From UBA8389 sp035719105 (lineage in GTDB: Bacteria; Bacteroidota; Bacteroidia; Bacteroidales; UBA1402), in contig DASTGN010000008.1 of assembly GCA_035719105.1 (NCBI GenBank), positions 1 to 64,000 of the forward strand: 64,000 bases of DNA, in the 5' to 3' direction. The position numbers and the translations under genes were made by a program. This document shows positions 27,208 through 36,114 of the stretch, one piece after another; position 1 is the stretch's first letter; each line of letters starts with the position of its first letter. Below the pieces are notes generated by a model that ran no database searches, was not told the origin of the DNA, and saw only the letters and a program-made list of their open reading frames with translations.

Positions 27208-28668
27208 TTATTTTTGACCTTGCACCCATTCGTAGGCACCGACATCGGGCTTATCTTCGATGGTACGGGATACTCCATTCAGATCGGTCGAATACGAACC
27301 CAAGAATGCAGTCGACCCCATTCTTCTGGCAGGAGAAATGGAATCCAACCTAAAATCATATCGATAGGATTCTCCATCCGAATTGAGATTCAAGAATTTG
27401 GCTTCAGCTGCATATAAGCAATCCGACGCATTGGTCAAAACGGTTGGTTTCGTACTGGTTGGAAAGAGGCAATTTTGATAATGCAAATTCCAATCGGTCA
27501 GTTCATCCTTGATGTATCCGACCTCGTTGCCGTGGTTGCCGAAAATGATGCAGTTGTTGAATGTTGCAGTCAATGGAAACGAATGAATGACAGACTTGAA
27601 TCGGGCGTCAATCTGGTAATTGACCAATATAAGAGCAGGATCTTCACCCCGATTAATCAAGCCCATGTAATTGGCGATGGTACAGTGTGTAAAAAGAGCA
27701 TTCCCTCCGACCACTCCAACGGTATATTGCCCACTGTTGGTCAATTGACAATTTCCAAATTCAACATTCGAAACAAAACTCAACAAACAGGAATTGACCA
27801 TATTGTGTATCACAGAATTAAACATCTTCAATTTGGATTGCGACAGAGAAGAAGAATCTGCAACAATGCCATAATAAGCTCCATGTATATCCAAGTATTC
27901 CAACCTGTTGTTAAAACTAGTCGATGTAAATTGAAGGAAATACCATTGACCGGGAAAGCGGTCGTAGGGCAGATTTTTTAGAACATAGTCTTGTCTATCC
28001 CCACGCATTTGTATAGGTGCTTCCTTGGTTCCGATGGCAGATAGCGTACCATAAACCTTCATCATGGCCTTGTCGTGAAAAAAAAGCTGGGTGCCAGGTT
28101 CGATGGTGAGGGTCGTATTTGGTGCCACCACCAAACTGTCATAAACGACTATGGGCAAGGTGGATGTTAGCGTTGAATCACTCCGGATCACCTTTCCTTT
28201 AAAAAATACGGCATCCCAACTCCAGGCTTGGAGGATAATTTGCTTTCTTGGGCCGTCGGTATCGAAAAGGATGGCATCCTGCACTTTATTAGGTGTCGTG
28301 GTTCCTTGTTTATTGGTTTTGACTTCCACAAATAAGAACAAACTATCGTGAGCTGGAATCTCCACATTGGTAAAAGAAGTTTGGGTGATACCGTTCAGGT
28401 TGATGTGAAATCCGCTTTCGCCGCCAGACTGAAGAGAGATTGAAGCAATTCGGATGGTTTTGTCACTTAAATTGCGCACGGTCATCCATGCAGTCGTTGA
28501 CCCGACCGTCGAAAACACAGTGTCAAAGGAGAGCGTATCCGACGAAAATTTCAAATCATTACCCGGATTTGTAATGATTTCATCGGGTCTGCAGCTGACC
28601 ATAGTGGATAAAAAAACCACTAAAAAAGCCAAGGATACGGTTCGAGTCAGTAATTTGTGGATGGGCAT
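27208..28668 (-). CDS. Beta-helix lipoprotein of unknown function
   Basis: A 486-residue lipoprotein: the signal ends LSTMVSC (Cys26), then RPDE. An N-terminal beta-sandwich (about 40-150) with TVRNLSDKTIRI is followed by a right-handed parallel beta-helix-like region (about 170-430) of short strand repeats such as VYGTLSAIGTKEAPIQM. The C-terminus, PDVGAYEW, is the ending seen in many secreted parallel-beta-helix proteins. No catalytic motif is visible. It starts one base after the pepD stop, so it is co-transcribed with pepD. The link between a cytoplasmic dipeptidase and a surface protein is unexplained. Confidence 0.8.
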   Translation of the reverse strand: MPIHKLLTRTVSLAFLVVFLSTMVSCRPDEIITNPGNDLKFSSDTLSFDTVFSTVGSTTAWMTVRNLSDKTIRIASISLQSGGESGFHINLNGITQTSFTNVEIPAHDSLFLFVEVKTNKQGTTTPNKVQDAILFDTDGPRKQIILQAWSWDAVFFKGKVIRSDSTLTSTLPIVVYDSLVVAPNTTLTIEPGTQLFFHDKAMMKVYGTLSAIGTKEAPIQMRGDRQDYVLKNLPYDRFPGQWYFLQFTSTSFNNRLEYLDIHGAYYGIVADSSSLSQSKLKMFNSVIHNMVNSCLLSFVSNVEFGNCQLTNSGQYTVGVVGGNALFTHCTIANYMGLINRGEDPALILVNYQIDARFKSVIHSFPLTATFNNCIIFGNHGNEVGYIKDELTDWNLHYQNCLFPTSTKPTVLTNASDCLYAAEAKFLNLNSDGESYRYDFRLDSISPARRMGSTAFLGSYSTDLNGVSRTIEDKPDVGAYEWVQGQK

Positions 28669-28669
28669 G

Positions 28670-30124
28670 TCAAATTCGAGCCAACGTTTCGACCAACAGT
28701 TTCCAGAAATTCGTTACGGCGGGTATATGCAGGCGCTCGTCCGGGGAATGAACGCCACGCATGGTCGGGCCAAAAGAAACCATATCAAGCGCCGGATATT
28801 TTTCAAGGAAAAGTCCACATTCCAAACCTGCGTGGATGGCTCTGACCTTTGGGGCTTCGCCGAACAATTCCTCATAAATACTTTTTACTTCCTTCAAAAT
28901 CTTCGAATTTGGGTTTGGCTTCCAACCTGGATAACCTTCTCCATGCCAAGTTGTCATGCCAGCCAAACTAAATACTGCTTCTAAGCGATTACTCAACGCA
29001 TGCTTGGCAGATTCGACCGAACTCCTTTGCGAAGTGGTCACCACCCATTCGTTTTCATTAATCGGTTTTACGGAAGCCAAATTGAGGGACGTTTCCACCA
29101 AACCCGGAAGGCTGTGAGACATGGCTTGAATTCCGATGGGACAACCATACATGGCATTGATAAAGCGGTCACTGTCAACCTTTAAGATAGCCTTTTCCGG
29201 AACAGGAACCGATTCCAGTAAAACCGTCAAGGAAGGTTCGATCGGACCGAATTCGTCTTCCAGGTCAGAAACAAAACAATTCAAACGAACACGAACCGAC
29301 TCTTTTTCATTCCAGGGTACACCCGCCATGCATACTGCTTCACGAGGGATGGCATTGGAGAGGTTTCCACCGTGGAAATCACAAAGCCGAAGGTCAGTTG
29401 CCTGTTTTTCATGCCAAAGGAACCGTGCCAATAAATGGTTCGCATTTCCCCTACCCTTGTCAATATCGTCGCCTGAATGCCCGCCGGTCAAACCTTTCAA
29501 CGTGACCATAAAATAAAAATAGGTATCGGGAGCTTTTTCTTGTTTGAATTTAAAGGTGAATTTGGAGTTCATCCCACCAGCACAACCGATAAACAGTTCT
29601 CCTTCGTCTTCAGAATCCAGATTAATAAGCCTGTTGGCCTTAAAAAAACCTTTTTCAAGACCAAAGGCGCCATTCAATCCAGTTTCTTCGTCTACAGTAA
29701 ATAAACATTCCACGGGCCCGTGTTGCAAATCGTCGGAAGAAAGCAACGCCAACTGGGCTGCCATACCGATGCCGTTGTCTGCACCAAGGGTCGTTCCTTT
29801 TGCTTTCAACCATTCGCCATCTATATAAGGTATGATGGGGTCTTTTTCAAAATCATGTGTAGAATCTGCATTCTTTTCACAAACCATGTCCATGTGAGAT
29901 TGCAAGACCACAGCTGGTACATTTTCCTTTCCTTTGGTACCCGATTTGGAAATCAACACATTTCCCACCGCGTCGCGTTTTGCCTCCAAACCTCTTTCGG
30001 CAGCAAAGTTCAACAGCCACTCCTGCAAGGCCATGGTATGACCGGAAGCCCTGGGAATACGACTAAGTTCCAGAAAATAATTCCATACTAAACGGGGTTC
30101 GGATAATTCAAATTCTTGATTCAT
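28670..30124 (-). CDS. pepD: Aminoacyl-histidine dipeptidase PepD (M20)
   Basis: A 484-residue cytoplasmic zinc dipeptidase (Xaa-His or nonspecific dipeptidase). It has the M20 metal-site segments LQSHMDMVCEKN (His, Asp), GTTLGADNGIG (bridging Asp) and VDEETGLNGA (catalytic Glu and ligand Glu), and the C-terminal HAGLECG ligand region. Length is usual for PepD. The upstream region has only a -7-like TATATTTTG, one base too long. The beta-helix lipoprotein gene follows after one base. Confidence 0.95.
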   Translation of the reverse strand: MNQEFELSEPRLVWNYFLELSRIPRASGHTMALQEWLLNFAAERGLEAKRDAVGNVLISKSGTKGKENVPAVVLQSHMDMVCEKNADSTHDFEKDPIIPYIDGEWLKAKGTTLGADNGIGMAAQLALLSSDDLQHGPVECLFTVDEETGLNGAFGLEKGFFKANRLINLDSEDEGELFIGCAGGMNSKFTFKFKQEKAPDTYFYFMVTLKGLTGGHSGDDIDKGRGNANHLLARFLWHEKQATDLRLCDFHGGNLSNAIPREAVCMAGVPWNEKESVRVRLNCFVSDLEDEFGPIEPSLTVLLESVPVPEKAILKVDSDRFINAMYGCPIGIQAMSHSLPGLVETSLNLASVKPINENEWVVTTSQRSSVESAKHALSNRLEAVFSLAGMTTWHGEGYPGWKPNPNSKILKEVKSIYEELFGEAPKVRAIHAGLECGLFLEKYPALDMVSFGPTMRGVHSPDERLHIPAVTNFWKLLVETLARI

Positions 30125-30252
30125 AGTTTGTTCAATTTAAGCAAAATATAAAGGAAAGCGCTTTCTGAAAAATTCCCACCGTACATTTAATTAAAAAACT
30201 TTAAAATGATTGCAGTAAGAAGCCAGGCCCGACAAAAATACTCAAAATATAG

Positions 30253-30281
30253 TTTGCGGTATGGATAAAAGTGTATATTTG
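30253..30281 (+). promoter_or_regulatory. Promoter of the OmpH-like gene
   Basis: TTTG (30253-30256), a 17-base spacer and TATATTTG (30274-30281). Start near 30288, 33 bases before the ATG. The rest of the 196-base gap after pepD shows nothing else. Confidence 0.65.
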
Positions 30282-30320
30282 CACTTCAAATTTGAGGAAT
30301 AACTAACCAATTAAAAAGAG

Positions 30321-30932
30321 ATGAAACATATCAACTCCATTGTTAACATTGTCTTGGCCGTCGGTCTTATTGTATTGTATATACTCCATTTCACAGGCAA
30401 CGGCAACGGTAGACCTGCAACAAGGGTAGCCGGTTCCGATTCCACATCTCTTTCTGGTCAACTTCCCATAGCCTATATCAATGTAGATTCCTTGTTGTTG
30501 AATTACAACTATTCCAAAGATTTGAACGAAGTACTTATACGCAAACGGGAAAATGCTCAAGCCACCCTCACGGAGAAAGCTCGTAAGCTGGATGGTGAAA
30601 TGAAGGAATTCCAACGCAAACGGGAAAACAATGCGTTCTTATCCGAACAAAGTTTCAAAAGCCAACAACAGGCTTTGATGAAGAAACAACAAGATTTGCA
30701 ACAATTGGAAGAAACACTGACTCAACAATTGGGCAAGGAACAACAGAAAATGAATGAACAGTTGCGCGACTCCATTTATAAGTTCCTACAGGAATACAAC
30801 AAAGATCACAAATTTCAGATGATTCTGAGCAACACCATGAACGACAACATCATGGTAGCTGATAATGCTTACAACATCACCAACGAAGTAGTGGAATTGC
30901 TCAACAGCAAATACGTTAAGGCAGAAGAATAA
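30321..30932 (+). CDS. OmpH/Skp family periplasmic chaperone
   Basis: A 203-residue Skp-like protein. Residues 7-25 form an uncleaved signal anchor; a Gly/Ser linker and the strand IAYINVDSLLLNY follow, then a long helical, charged, Gln-rich coiled coil (about residues 65-155) that forms the Skp tentacles, ending with FQMILSNT. Such proteins shield outer-membrane proteins in the periplasm. It is a single-gene unit with its own promoter and terminator. Confidence 0.9.
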   Translation: MKHINSIVNIVLAVGLIVLYILHFTGNGNGRPATRVAGSDSTSLSGQLPIAYINVDSLLLNYNYSKDLNEVLIRKRENAQATLTEKARKLDGEMKEFQRKRENNAFLSEQSFKSQQQALMKKQQDLQQLEETLTQQLGKEQQKMNEQLRDSIYKFLQEYNKDHKFQMILSNTMNDNIMVADNAYNITNEVVELLNSKYVKAEE

Positions 30933-30954
30933 ATTCTTTTAAATACTATTAAGA

Positions 30955-30990
30955 AAAAGGTTGCCTCATAAAGGTGACCTTTTCTTTTTT
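30955..30990 (+). terminator. Terminator after the OmpH-like gene
   Basis: AAAAGGTTGCCT pairs with AGGTGACCTTTT (with G-T wobbles) around CATAA and is followed by a long T run. Confidence 0.75.
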
Positions 30991-30997
30991 TTATTGC

Positions 30998-31005
30998 TAT
31001 TTTTG
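30998..31005 (+). promoter_or_regulatory. Possible lon promoter, -7 element
   Basis: TATTTTTG fits the consensus and lies right after the preceding terminator, 87 bases before lon. No -33 element is seen, and the T-rich surroundings make a chance match possible. Confidence 0.4.
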
Positions 31006-31091
31006 AAGTATCGACTATTTTACTCTGCCTTTCTGGCAGAACATCCTTTTTGGCATTATAATTGTTTTGAAAAGGACTCAATACAGACATT

Positions 31092-33572
31092 ATGGATATC
31101 CAGATAAAAAAACGTTTACAATCCGATTTGGAAGAAATCGACTCCGAATTCATCCCGATGATTTCAGAAAACGATGAGGATCAACTGCTCAAACAGGAAG
31201 ATCTGCCCAATACGTTGCCTATACTTCCATTACGCAACATGGTACTTTTTCCCGGTGTGGTGATGCCTGTGACCATTGGTCGCACCAAATCACTGAAACT
31301 TGTCCGGGAAACCTACCAAGACGAAGGGCTTCTTTCAGTCTTTACACAAATCGATTCCAATGTGAACGATCCTGGCTTCTCAGATCTTCACGAAATTGGC
31401 CTGGTTGCTCGCATCGTACGCATTTTGGAGATGCCCGACAGCACGACTACGGTCATTATTCAGGGCATGAAACGTTGTACATTAAAGGAGTTGACTGCGA
31501 CGGAACCCTATCTTCGTGGCAAAATTCAGCTGAAGGATGACAATGCTCCATTAAAGGAAGACCGCGAGATGGAAGCGTTGGTTTCGGCCATCAAAGACCT
31601 TTCGGTGCGCATCATCAAGAATTCGACCAATATTCCGCAAGAGGCATCCTTTGCCATTCGTAACATTGAACAGACTTATTCGTTAATCAATTTTATTTGT
31701 GCCAATTTCACCTTCAAACTTCAGGAAAAACTGAATTTGCTTAGGTTGGACGATTTCAAGGACAGATGTTATAAGTTGCTGGAAATCATGACAAAAGAAT
31801 CCCAGCTTTTGGATTTGAAAGTCTCAATCCAATCCAAGGCAAGGGAAGACATCAATCAGCAACAACGCGAATATTTCTTGCAGCAGCAAATCAAAACCAT
31901 TCAGGATGAACTGGGTGGCAGCAATTCGGAACAAGATATTCGCGACATGCGGGAAAAAGGTTCCAAAAAAAATTGGAGCAAAGCGGTAGCTGCCGTTTTT
32001 GAAAAGGAACTCAGCAAACTGGAACGTACCAGCCAACATTCTCCCGACTACTCGACGCAGCTCAATTATTTGAACTATTTATTGGACTTGCCCTGGAATG
32101 AATATTCTAAGGACAATTTCAATTTGAAAAGAGCTGAAAAAGTATTGAACAGGGATCATTTTGGGCTGGACAAAGTGAAGGAACGAATTCTGGAACATTT
32201 GGCCGTTCTCAAATTAAAGGGAGATTTGAAATCACCCATCATCTGTCTTTATGGCCCTCCGGGGGTCGGTAAGACTTCACTAGGTAAATCGGTAGCAGAA
32301 GCGTTGAATCGCAAGTATGTCCGGGTTTCATTGGGAGGCTTGCACGATGAAGCGGAAATTCGCGGTCACCGTCGCACCTACATTGGCGCCATGCCTGGTC
32401 GAATCATTCAAAGCCTCATCAAAGCAGGAACTTCGAACCCTGTTTTCATTCTTGACGAAATCGATAAAATTGGTAACGATTTCCGCGGAGATCCTTCTTC
32501 TGCTCTTTTGGAAGTACTTGATCCTGAACAAAACAATACTTTCCACGACAATTTCATCGATGTGGATTACGACCTTTCCAAAGTCTTATTCATTGCTACG
32601 GCCAACAACTTAAGTGCGGTTTCACCGCCATTGAGAGACCGTATGGAAATCATTGATATTTCAGGTTACCTTGCTGAAGAAAAAGTTGAAATCGCTCATA
32701 GACATCTGATTCCCAAGGAAATGGATAATCATGGAATTAAGAAGGAAAAACTTCAGATCAACAAACCGGCCATTAAGGAAATCATAGAATCGTATACCAG
32801 GGAATCCGGCGTACGTGAATTGGATAAGAAAATTGCCAAAATCATGCGTAAAGTGGCCAGCAAGATTGCGGTTGACGACCATTTTACGGAAACCATCAAT
32901 CCTGAAAACCTCAAGGAATATTTGGGCATGATCGAATTCACTCGTGACCGTTATCAGGGCAACGATTACGCCGGTGTAGTGACTGGGCTTGCCTGGACGG
33001 CTGTCGGCGGTGAAATATTGTTCATCGAATCCTCTTTGAGCAAGGGTAAGGCACAGAAGCTGACCTTGACCGGGAATTTGGGGGATGTGATGAAAGAATC
33101 CGCCGTCATTGCCTTGGAATACATCAAAGCACACGCTTCCAAATTGGGAATTGACGAAAGCATTTTCGAAAATTGGAATGTACACGTGCACGTACCTGAA
33201 GGTGCAATACCGAAAGATGGTCCCTCGGCAGGCATCACGATGGTAACCTCATTGGCATCGTCTTTCACTCAAAGAAAGGTTCGTGAAAATCTAGCCATGA
33301 CCGGTGAAATAACACTTCGAGGTAGAGTTCTGCCGGTAGGCGGTATCAAGGAAAAAATCCTGGCAGCCAAAAGGGCTGGCATCAAAGAAATCATTCTGTC
33401 AGAAGAAAACCGAAAAGATATTGACGATATCAAGGATAATTACCTGAAGGGGTTAACGTTCCATTTCGTAAAGGATGTTCAGGAAGTATTGGATATTGCG
33501 TTGCTGAAAAAATTGGTGGACCATCCAATTGATCTGAGGGTGCCCTCAGAGGTTCCAAATCAAACAAAATAA
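31092..33572 (+). CDS. lon: ATP-dependent protease Lon
   Basis: Lon degrades misfolded and regulatory proteins in the cytoplasm. The 826-residue protein has the N-terminal LON substrate domain (from about residue 40, LPILPLRNMVLFPG), a coiled-coil region, the AAA+ domain with Walker A GPPGVGKTS and Walker B FILDEIDK, and the protease domain with the Ser712 (GPSAGI) and Lys755 dyad. A short acidic extension precedes the LON domain. It ends at a strong terminator. Confidence 0.98.
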   Translation: MDIQIKKRLQSDLEEIDSEFIPMISENDEDQLLKQEDLPNTLPILPLRNMVLFPGVVMPVTIGRTKSLKLVRETYQDEGLLSVFTQIDSNVNDPGFSDLHEIGLVARIVRILEMPDSTTTVIIQGMKRCTLKELTATEPYLRGKIQLKDDNAPLKEDREMEALVSAIKDLSVRIIKNSTNIPQEASFAIRNIEQTYSLINFICANFTFKLQEKLNLLRLDDFKDRCYKLLEIMTKESQLLDLKVSIQSKAREDINQQQREYFLQQQIKTIQDELGGSNSEQDIRDMREKGSKKNWSKAVAAVFEKELSKLERTSQHSPDYSTQLNYLNYLLDLPWNEYSKDNFNLKRAEKVLNRDHFGLDKVKERILEHLAVLKLKGDLKSPIICLYGPPGVGKTSLGKSVAEALNRKYVRVSLGGLHDEAEIRGHRRTYIGAMPGRIIQSLIKAGTSNPVFILDEIDKIGNDFRGDPSSALLEVLDPEQNNTFHDNFIDVDYDLSKVLFIATANNLSAVSPPLRDRMEIIDISGYLAEEKVEIAHRHLIPKEMDNHGIKKEKLQINKPAIKEIIESYTRESGVRELDKKIAKIMRKVASKIAVDDHFTETINPENLKEYLGMIEFTRDRYQGNDYAGVVTGLAWTAVGGEILFIESSLSKGKAQKLTLTGNLGDVMKESAVIALEYIKAHASKLGIDESIFENWNVHVHVPEGAIPKDGPSAGITMVTSLASSFTQRKVRENLAMTGEITLRGRVLPVGGIKEKILAAKRAGIKEIILSEENRKDIDDIKDNYLKGLTFHFVKDVQEVLDIALLKKLVDHPIDLRVPSEVPNQTK

Positions 33573-33575
33573 ACC

Positions 33576-33617
33576 AAAAAAGGGTGTCTCTAAAGTAAAA
33601 TGAGACACCCTTTTTTT
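33576..33617. terminator. Bidirectional terminator between lon and uraA
   Basis: AAAAAGGGTGTCTC (33577-33590) pairs with GAGACACCC plus seven T (33602-33617) around 11 bases. Confidence 0.85.
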
Positions 33618-33638
33618 ATTTACTGGTATAGGTAACGT

Positions 33639-34928
33639 TTATACGTCTTCGTTCATCAGTTTGATTTTTTTGAATCCCCAGAAAATCAAGGATAAAACGA
33701 CACCGACAATGGCTGCAAAAGCCATGCCTTTGAGTTCGACCGAGCCAATCATGATGCTGGCACCGCTTACACCGACCACAAAAGTAATGGCACCTAAAAC
33801 CATGTTGCTGTTTTTGCTGAAATCGACTTTCTGTTCTACAAAGATCCGAAGACCCTGTACGGCAATCACACCGTAAAGCAGCATCGTGATACCACCCATG
33901 ACAGGACCAGGAATGGTCGAAATCGCTGCAGAAACTTTTCCAATCAGGGAGAAAGCAATAGCCAATATGGCTGCGCCACGGATGACCCAAACGGAATATA
34001 CACGAGTGATAGCCATAACACCGATGTTTTCACCATAAGTGGTATTGGGGGGTGAACCGGTGAAACCAGAAATAATATTGGAAATACCGTCACCAAGCAA
34101 GGAACGATGCAAACCTGGATTCTTCATCAAATCAGATTCCGTAATCTTGCCAGTCACAATAAGATGACTGATGTGTTCAGCCAAAACGACGATACAAGCA
34201 GGTGCGATAATAAGGATGGCATTGGTGTCGTAAACCGGAGTTTGGAATCTGGGAAGTGCAAACCAGGCAGCTTGGTCAATAGCAGCAGTGTCAACCATAC
34301 CCATGGCCAACGCCAAAAGGTAACCGGCAATGACAGCAAACAAGATGGGAATAACGGCCAAAAAGCGTTTGAATAAGACTGAACCAATGATGCCGACACA
34401 GAGTGTGAATAAGGAGACAATCAAGGTATTTTGATCGGGAGTATAGGCGCTGACAACTTGACCAACATTGGCTGGCCAGGGAGCCAAGCCAGCTTGACGG
34501 GCAGCCACGGGAGCCAGCTCAAGCCCGATAATTGCGACCACAGCACCCATCACTGCAGGTGGCATCACCACATCAATCCATTTGATACCCCATTTGTACA
34601 CAACAAAGGAAATCAGGACAAAAAACAGACCAAAGAAAATGAATCCGGACTGTGCGTGTGCAAAGCCACCGTAATTCGCTGCAATGAGCATGACCGGCGC
34701 GATGAAGGCAAAGCTGGAACCCAAATACGCTGGGATGCCACCCTTGGTTACCCAAGAATAAATCAACGTTCCGATACCATTCATTAATAAGGCGATGGCT
34801 GGATCCACACCCAACAGGATGGGAACCAGGATGGTTGCACCAAACATTGCTGTCAGATGCTGAAGACTGAGTGGGATACTCTCTAGGATTGGCATTTTTT
34901 CGTGAATGCCGATGACTCTTCTACTCAT
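33639..34928 (-). CDS. uraA: Uracil/xanthine permease, NCS2 family (UraA-like)
   Basis: A 429-residue nucleobase:proton symporter with 12-14 membrane segments. Typical NCS2 segments are SLQHLTAMFGATILVPILLG at the start, YLGSSFAFIAPV, VVLAEHISHLIVTGK (conserved Glu and His) and GFTGSPPNTTYGENIGVMA. The H-x-x-H-rich motif favours uracil over xanthine. It lies 38 bases after a YjgP/YjgQ permease gene, and could be the last gene of the tgt transcript. Confidence 0.92.
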   Translation of the reverse strand: MSRRVIGIHEKMPILESIPLSLQHLTAMFGATILVPILLGVDPAIALLMNGIGTLIYSWVTKGGIPAYLGSSFAFIAPVMLIAANYGGFAHAQSGFIFFGLFFVLISFVVYKWGIKWIDVVMPPAVMGAVVAIIGLELAPVAARQAGLAPWPANVGQVVSAYTPDQNTLIVSLFTLCVGIIGSVLFKRFLAVIPILFAVIAGYLLALAMGMVDTAAIDQAAWFALPRFQTPVYDTNAILIIAPACIVVLAEHISHLIVTGKITESDLMKNPGLHRSLLGDGISNIISGFTGSPPNTTYGENIGVMAITRVYSVWVIRGAAILAIAFSLIGKVSAAISTIPGPVMGGITMLLYGVIAVQGLRIFVEQKVDFSKNSNMVLGAITFVVGVSGASIMIGSVELKGMAFAAIVGVVLSLIFWGFKKIKLMNEDV

Positions 34929-34966
34929 GAGTTCGTTTTTAAGGTTAGATATTAAGGTTAAAACAA

Positions 34967-36106
34967 TTATTTTGGTGCTTTAAAATATAAATACAGCCCG
35001 ACAATGAAAAATAGGAGGTTGGGTAACCAAACAGCCAAGGTTGGCGATAATGCCCCACCTTCTGCGAAACTTCCGGATATGGTGTCAAACATGATGTAAG
35101 CAAAACTGATGGCAATGCCCAAACCGAGATGCAAACCCATTCCGCCCCTAACCTTCCGAGAAGCAAGCGAAACTCCAATCAGGGTCAAGATGAATGCCGA
35201 GAATGGGAAGGAGAATCTTCGGCTGTATTCCACACTGTATTCCTTGATGTTGGCCACTCCTCGTTGTTCTTGTCTATCCAAATACCGTTTCAGTTCCGGA
35301 GTGGTTAATTGTTCGCTCCAGCCTTTTACAATGAAGAATTCTTCTGGCTTCACCTTCAAGCAGGTGTCCAGGGTGGATCCCTTGGTGATGCTTTCCCTCA
35401 ATCCGTCAAAATTTCGAATCATGTATTCAGACAAGCTCCATTGGTAAGTGCTATCCTCGTGGATTCGATTGGCTGTCAATCTGGAAACCAGCATTTTACC
35501 ATCGTATTTTTCCAGGAAGAAATCGTATCCCGTGTTGCTTGACTTTTCAAACCGGTCTATGTACATGATGACTCCTGGTTCAACTTCCATTTGAATGTGC
35601 CTGGTAAAGTCGGAAGTGATTTTTTTGACATATTTATCTTCGAAAGCAAGCCTGGTCTTATTGGCTACAGGAATCCAGAAAGAATTCAAAACGAATGTCA
35701 TTGCGGCCAGAAACCCGGCTGCCATCATATAGGGTCGAATCAGCCGCCTAAAACTTACACCACTGGCCAGAATCGCAATGATTTCGGTATCTGAAGCCAT
35801 TTTGGAAGTGAAGTAAATGACAGAAATGAAAATAAACAATGGGCTGAAGCGGACTCCGAAATAGGGAATAAAATTGAGGTAATAATGAAATAAGATTTCA
35901 TGAGTCGAGGCATCGTAATTCATGAACTTGTCTAGCTTTTCATTAAAGTCGAAAACCACAACGATGGCCATGATCAATCCCATGGAAAAAAAGAAAGTAC
36001 CCAAGAACTTGGATATGATGTATCTGTCCAACCGTTTCAAGCGGAAAAAATTCTCGCGCTTTTCCAAGTTCCCGGTTTTTTCTTTTTTCTTTTTCTTAAA
36101 CTTCAT
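34967..36106 (-). CDS. LptF/LptG family LPS export permease (YjgP/YjgQ)
   Basis: A 379-residue permease subunit of the Lpt system that lifts lipopolysaccharide out of the inner membrane. It has a very basic N-terminus (KKKKKEK), the start RLDRYIISKFLGTFFFSMGL, three membrane segments, a periplasmic beta-jellyroll-like domain (about 170-290), and a final membrane block with SFPFSAFILTLIGVSLASRK. Family assignment is clear; LptF versus LptG is not decided. It starts 8 bases after tgt. Confidence 0.92.
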   Translation of the reverse strand: MKFKKKKKEKTGNLEKRENFFRLKRLDRYIISKFLGTFFFSMGLIMAIVVVFDFNEKLDKFMNYDASTHEILFHYYLNFIPYFGVRFSPLFIFISVIYFTSKMASDTEIIAILASGVSFRRLIRPYMMAAGFLAAMTFVLNSFWIPVANKTRLAFEDKYVKKITSDFTRHIQMEVEPGVIMYIDRFEKSSNTGYDFFLEKYDGKMLVSRLTANRIHEDSTYQWSLSEYMIRNFDGLRESITKGSTLDTCLKVKPEEFFIVKGWSEQLTTPELKRYLDRQEQRGVANIKEYSVEYSRRFSFPFSAFILTLIGVSLASRKVRGGMGLHLGLGIAISFAYIMFDTISGSFAEGGALSPTLAVWLPNLLFFIVGLYLYFKAPK

Positions 36107-36114
36107 CGAAACCT

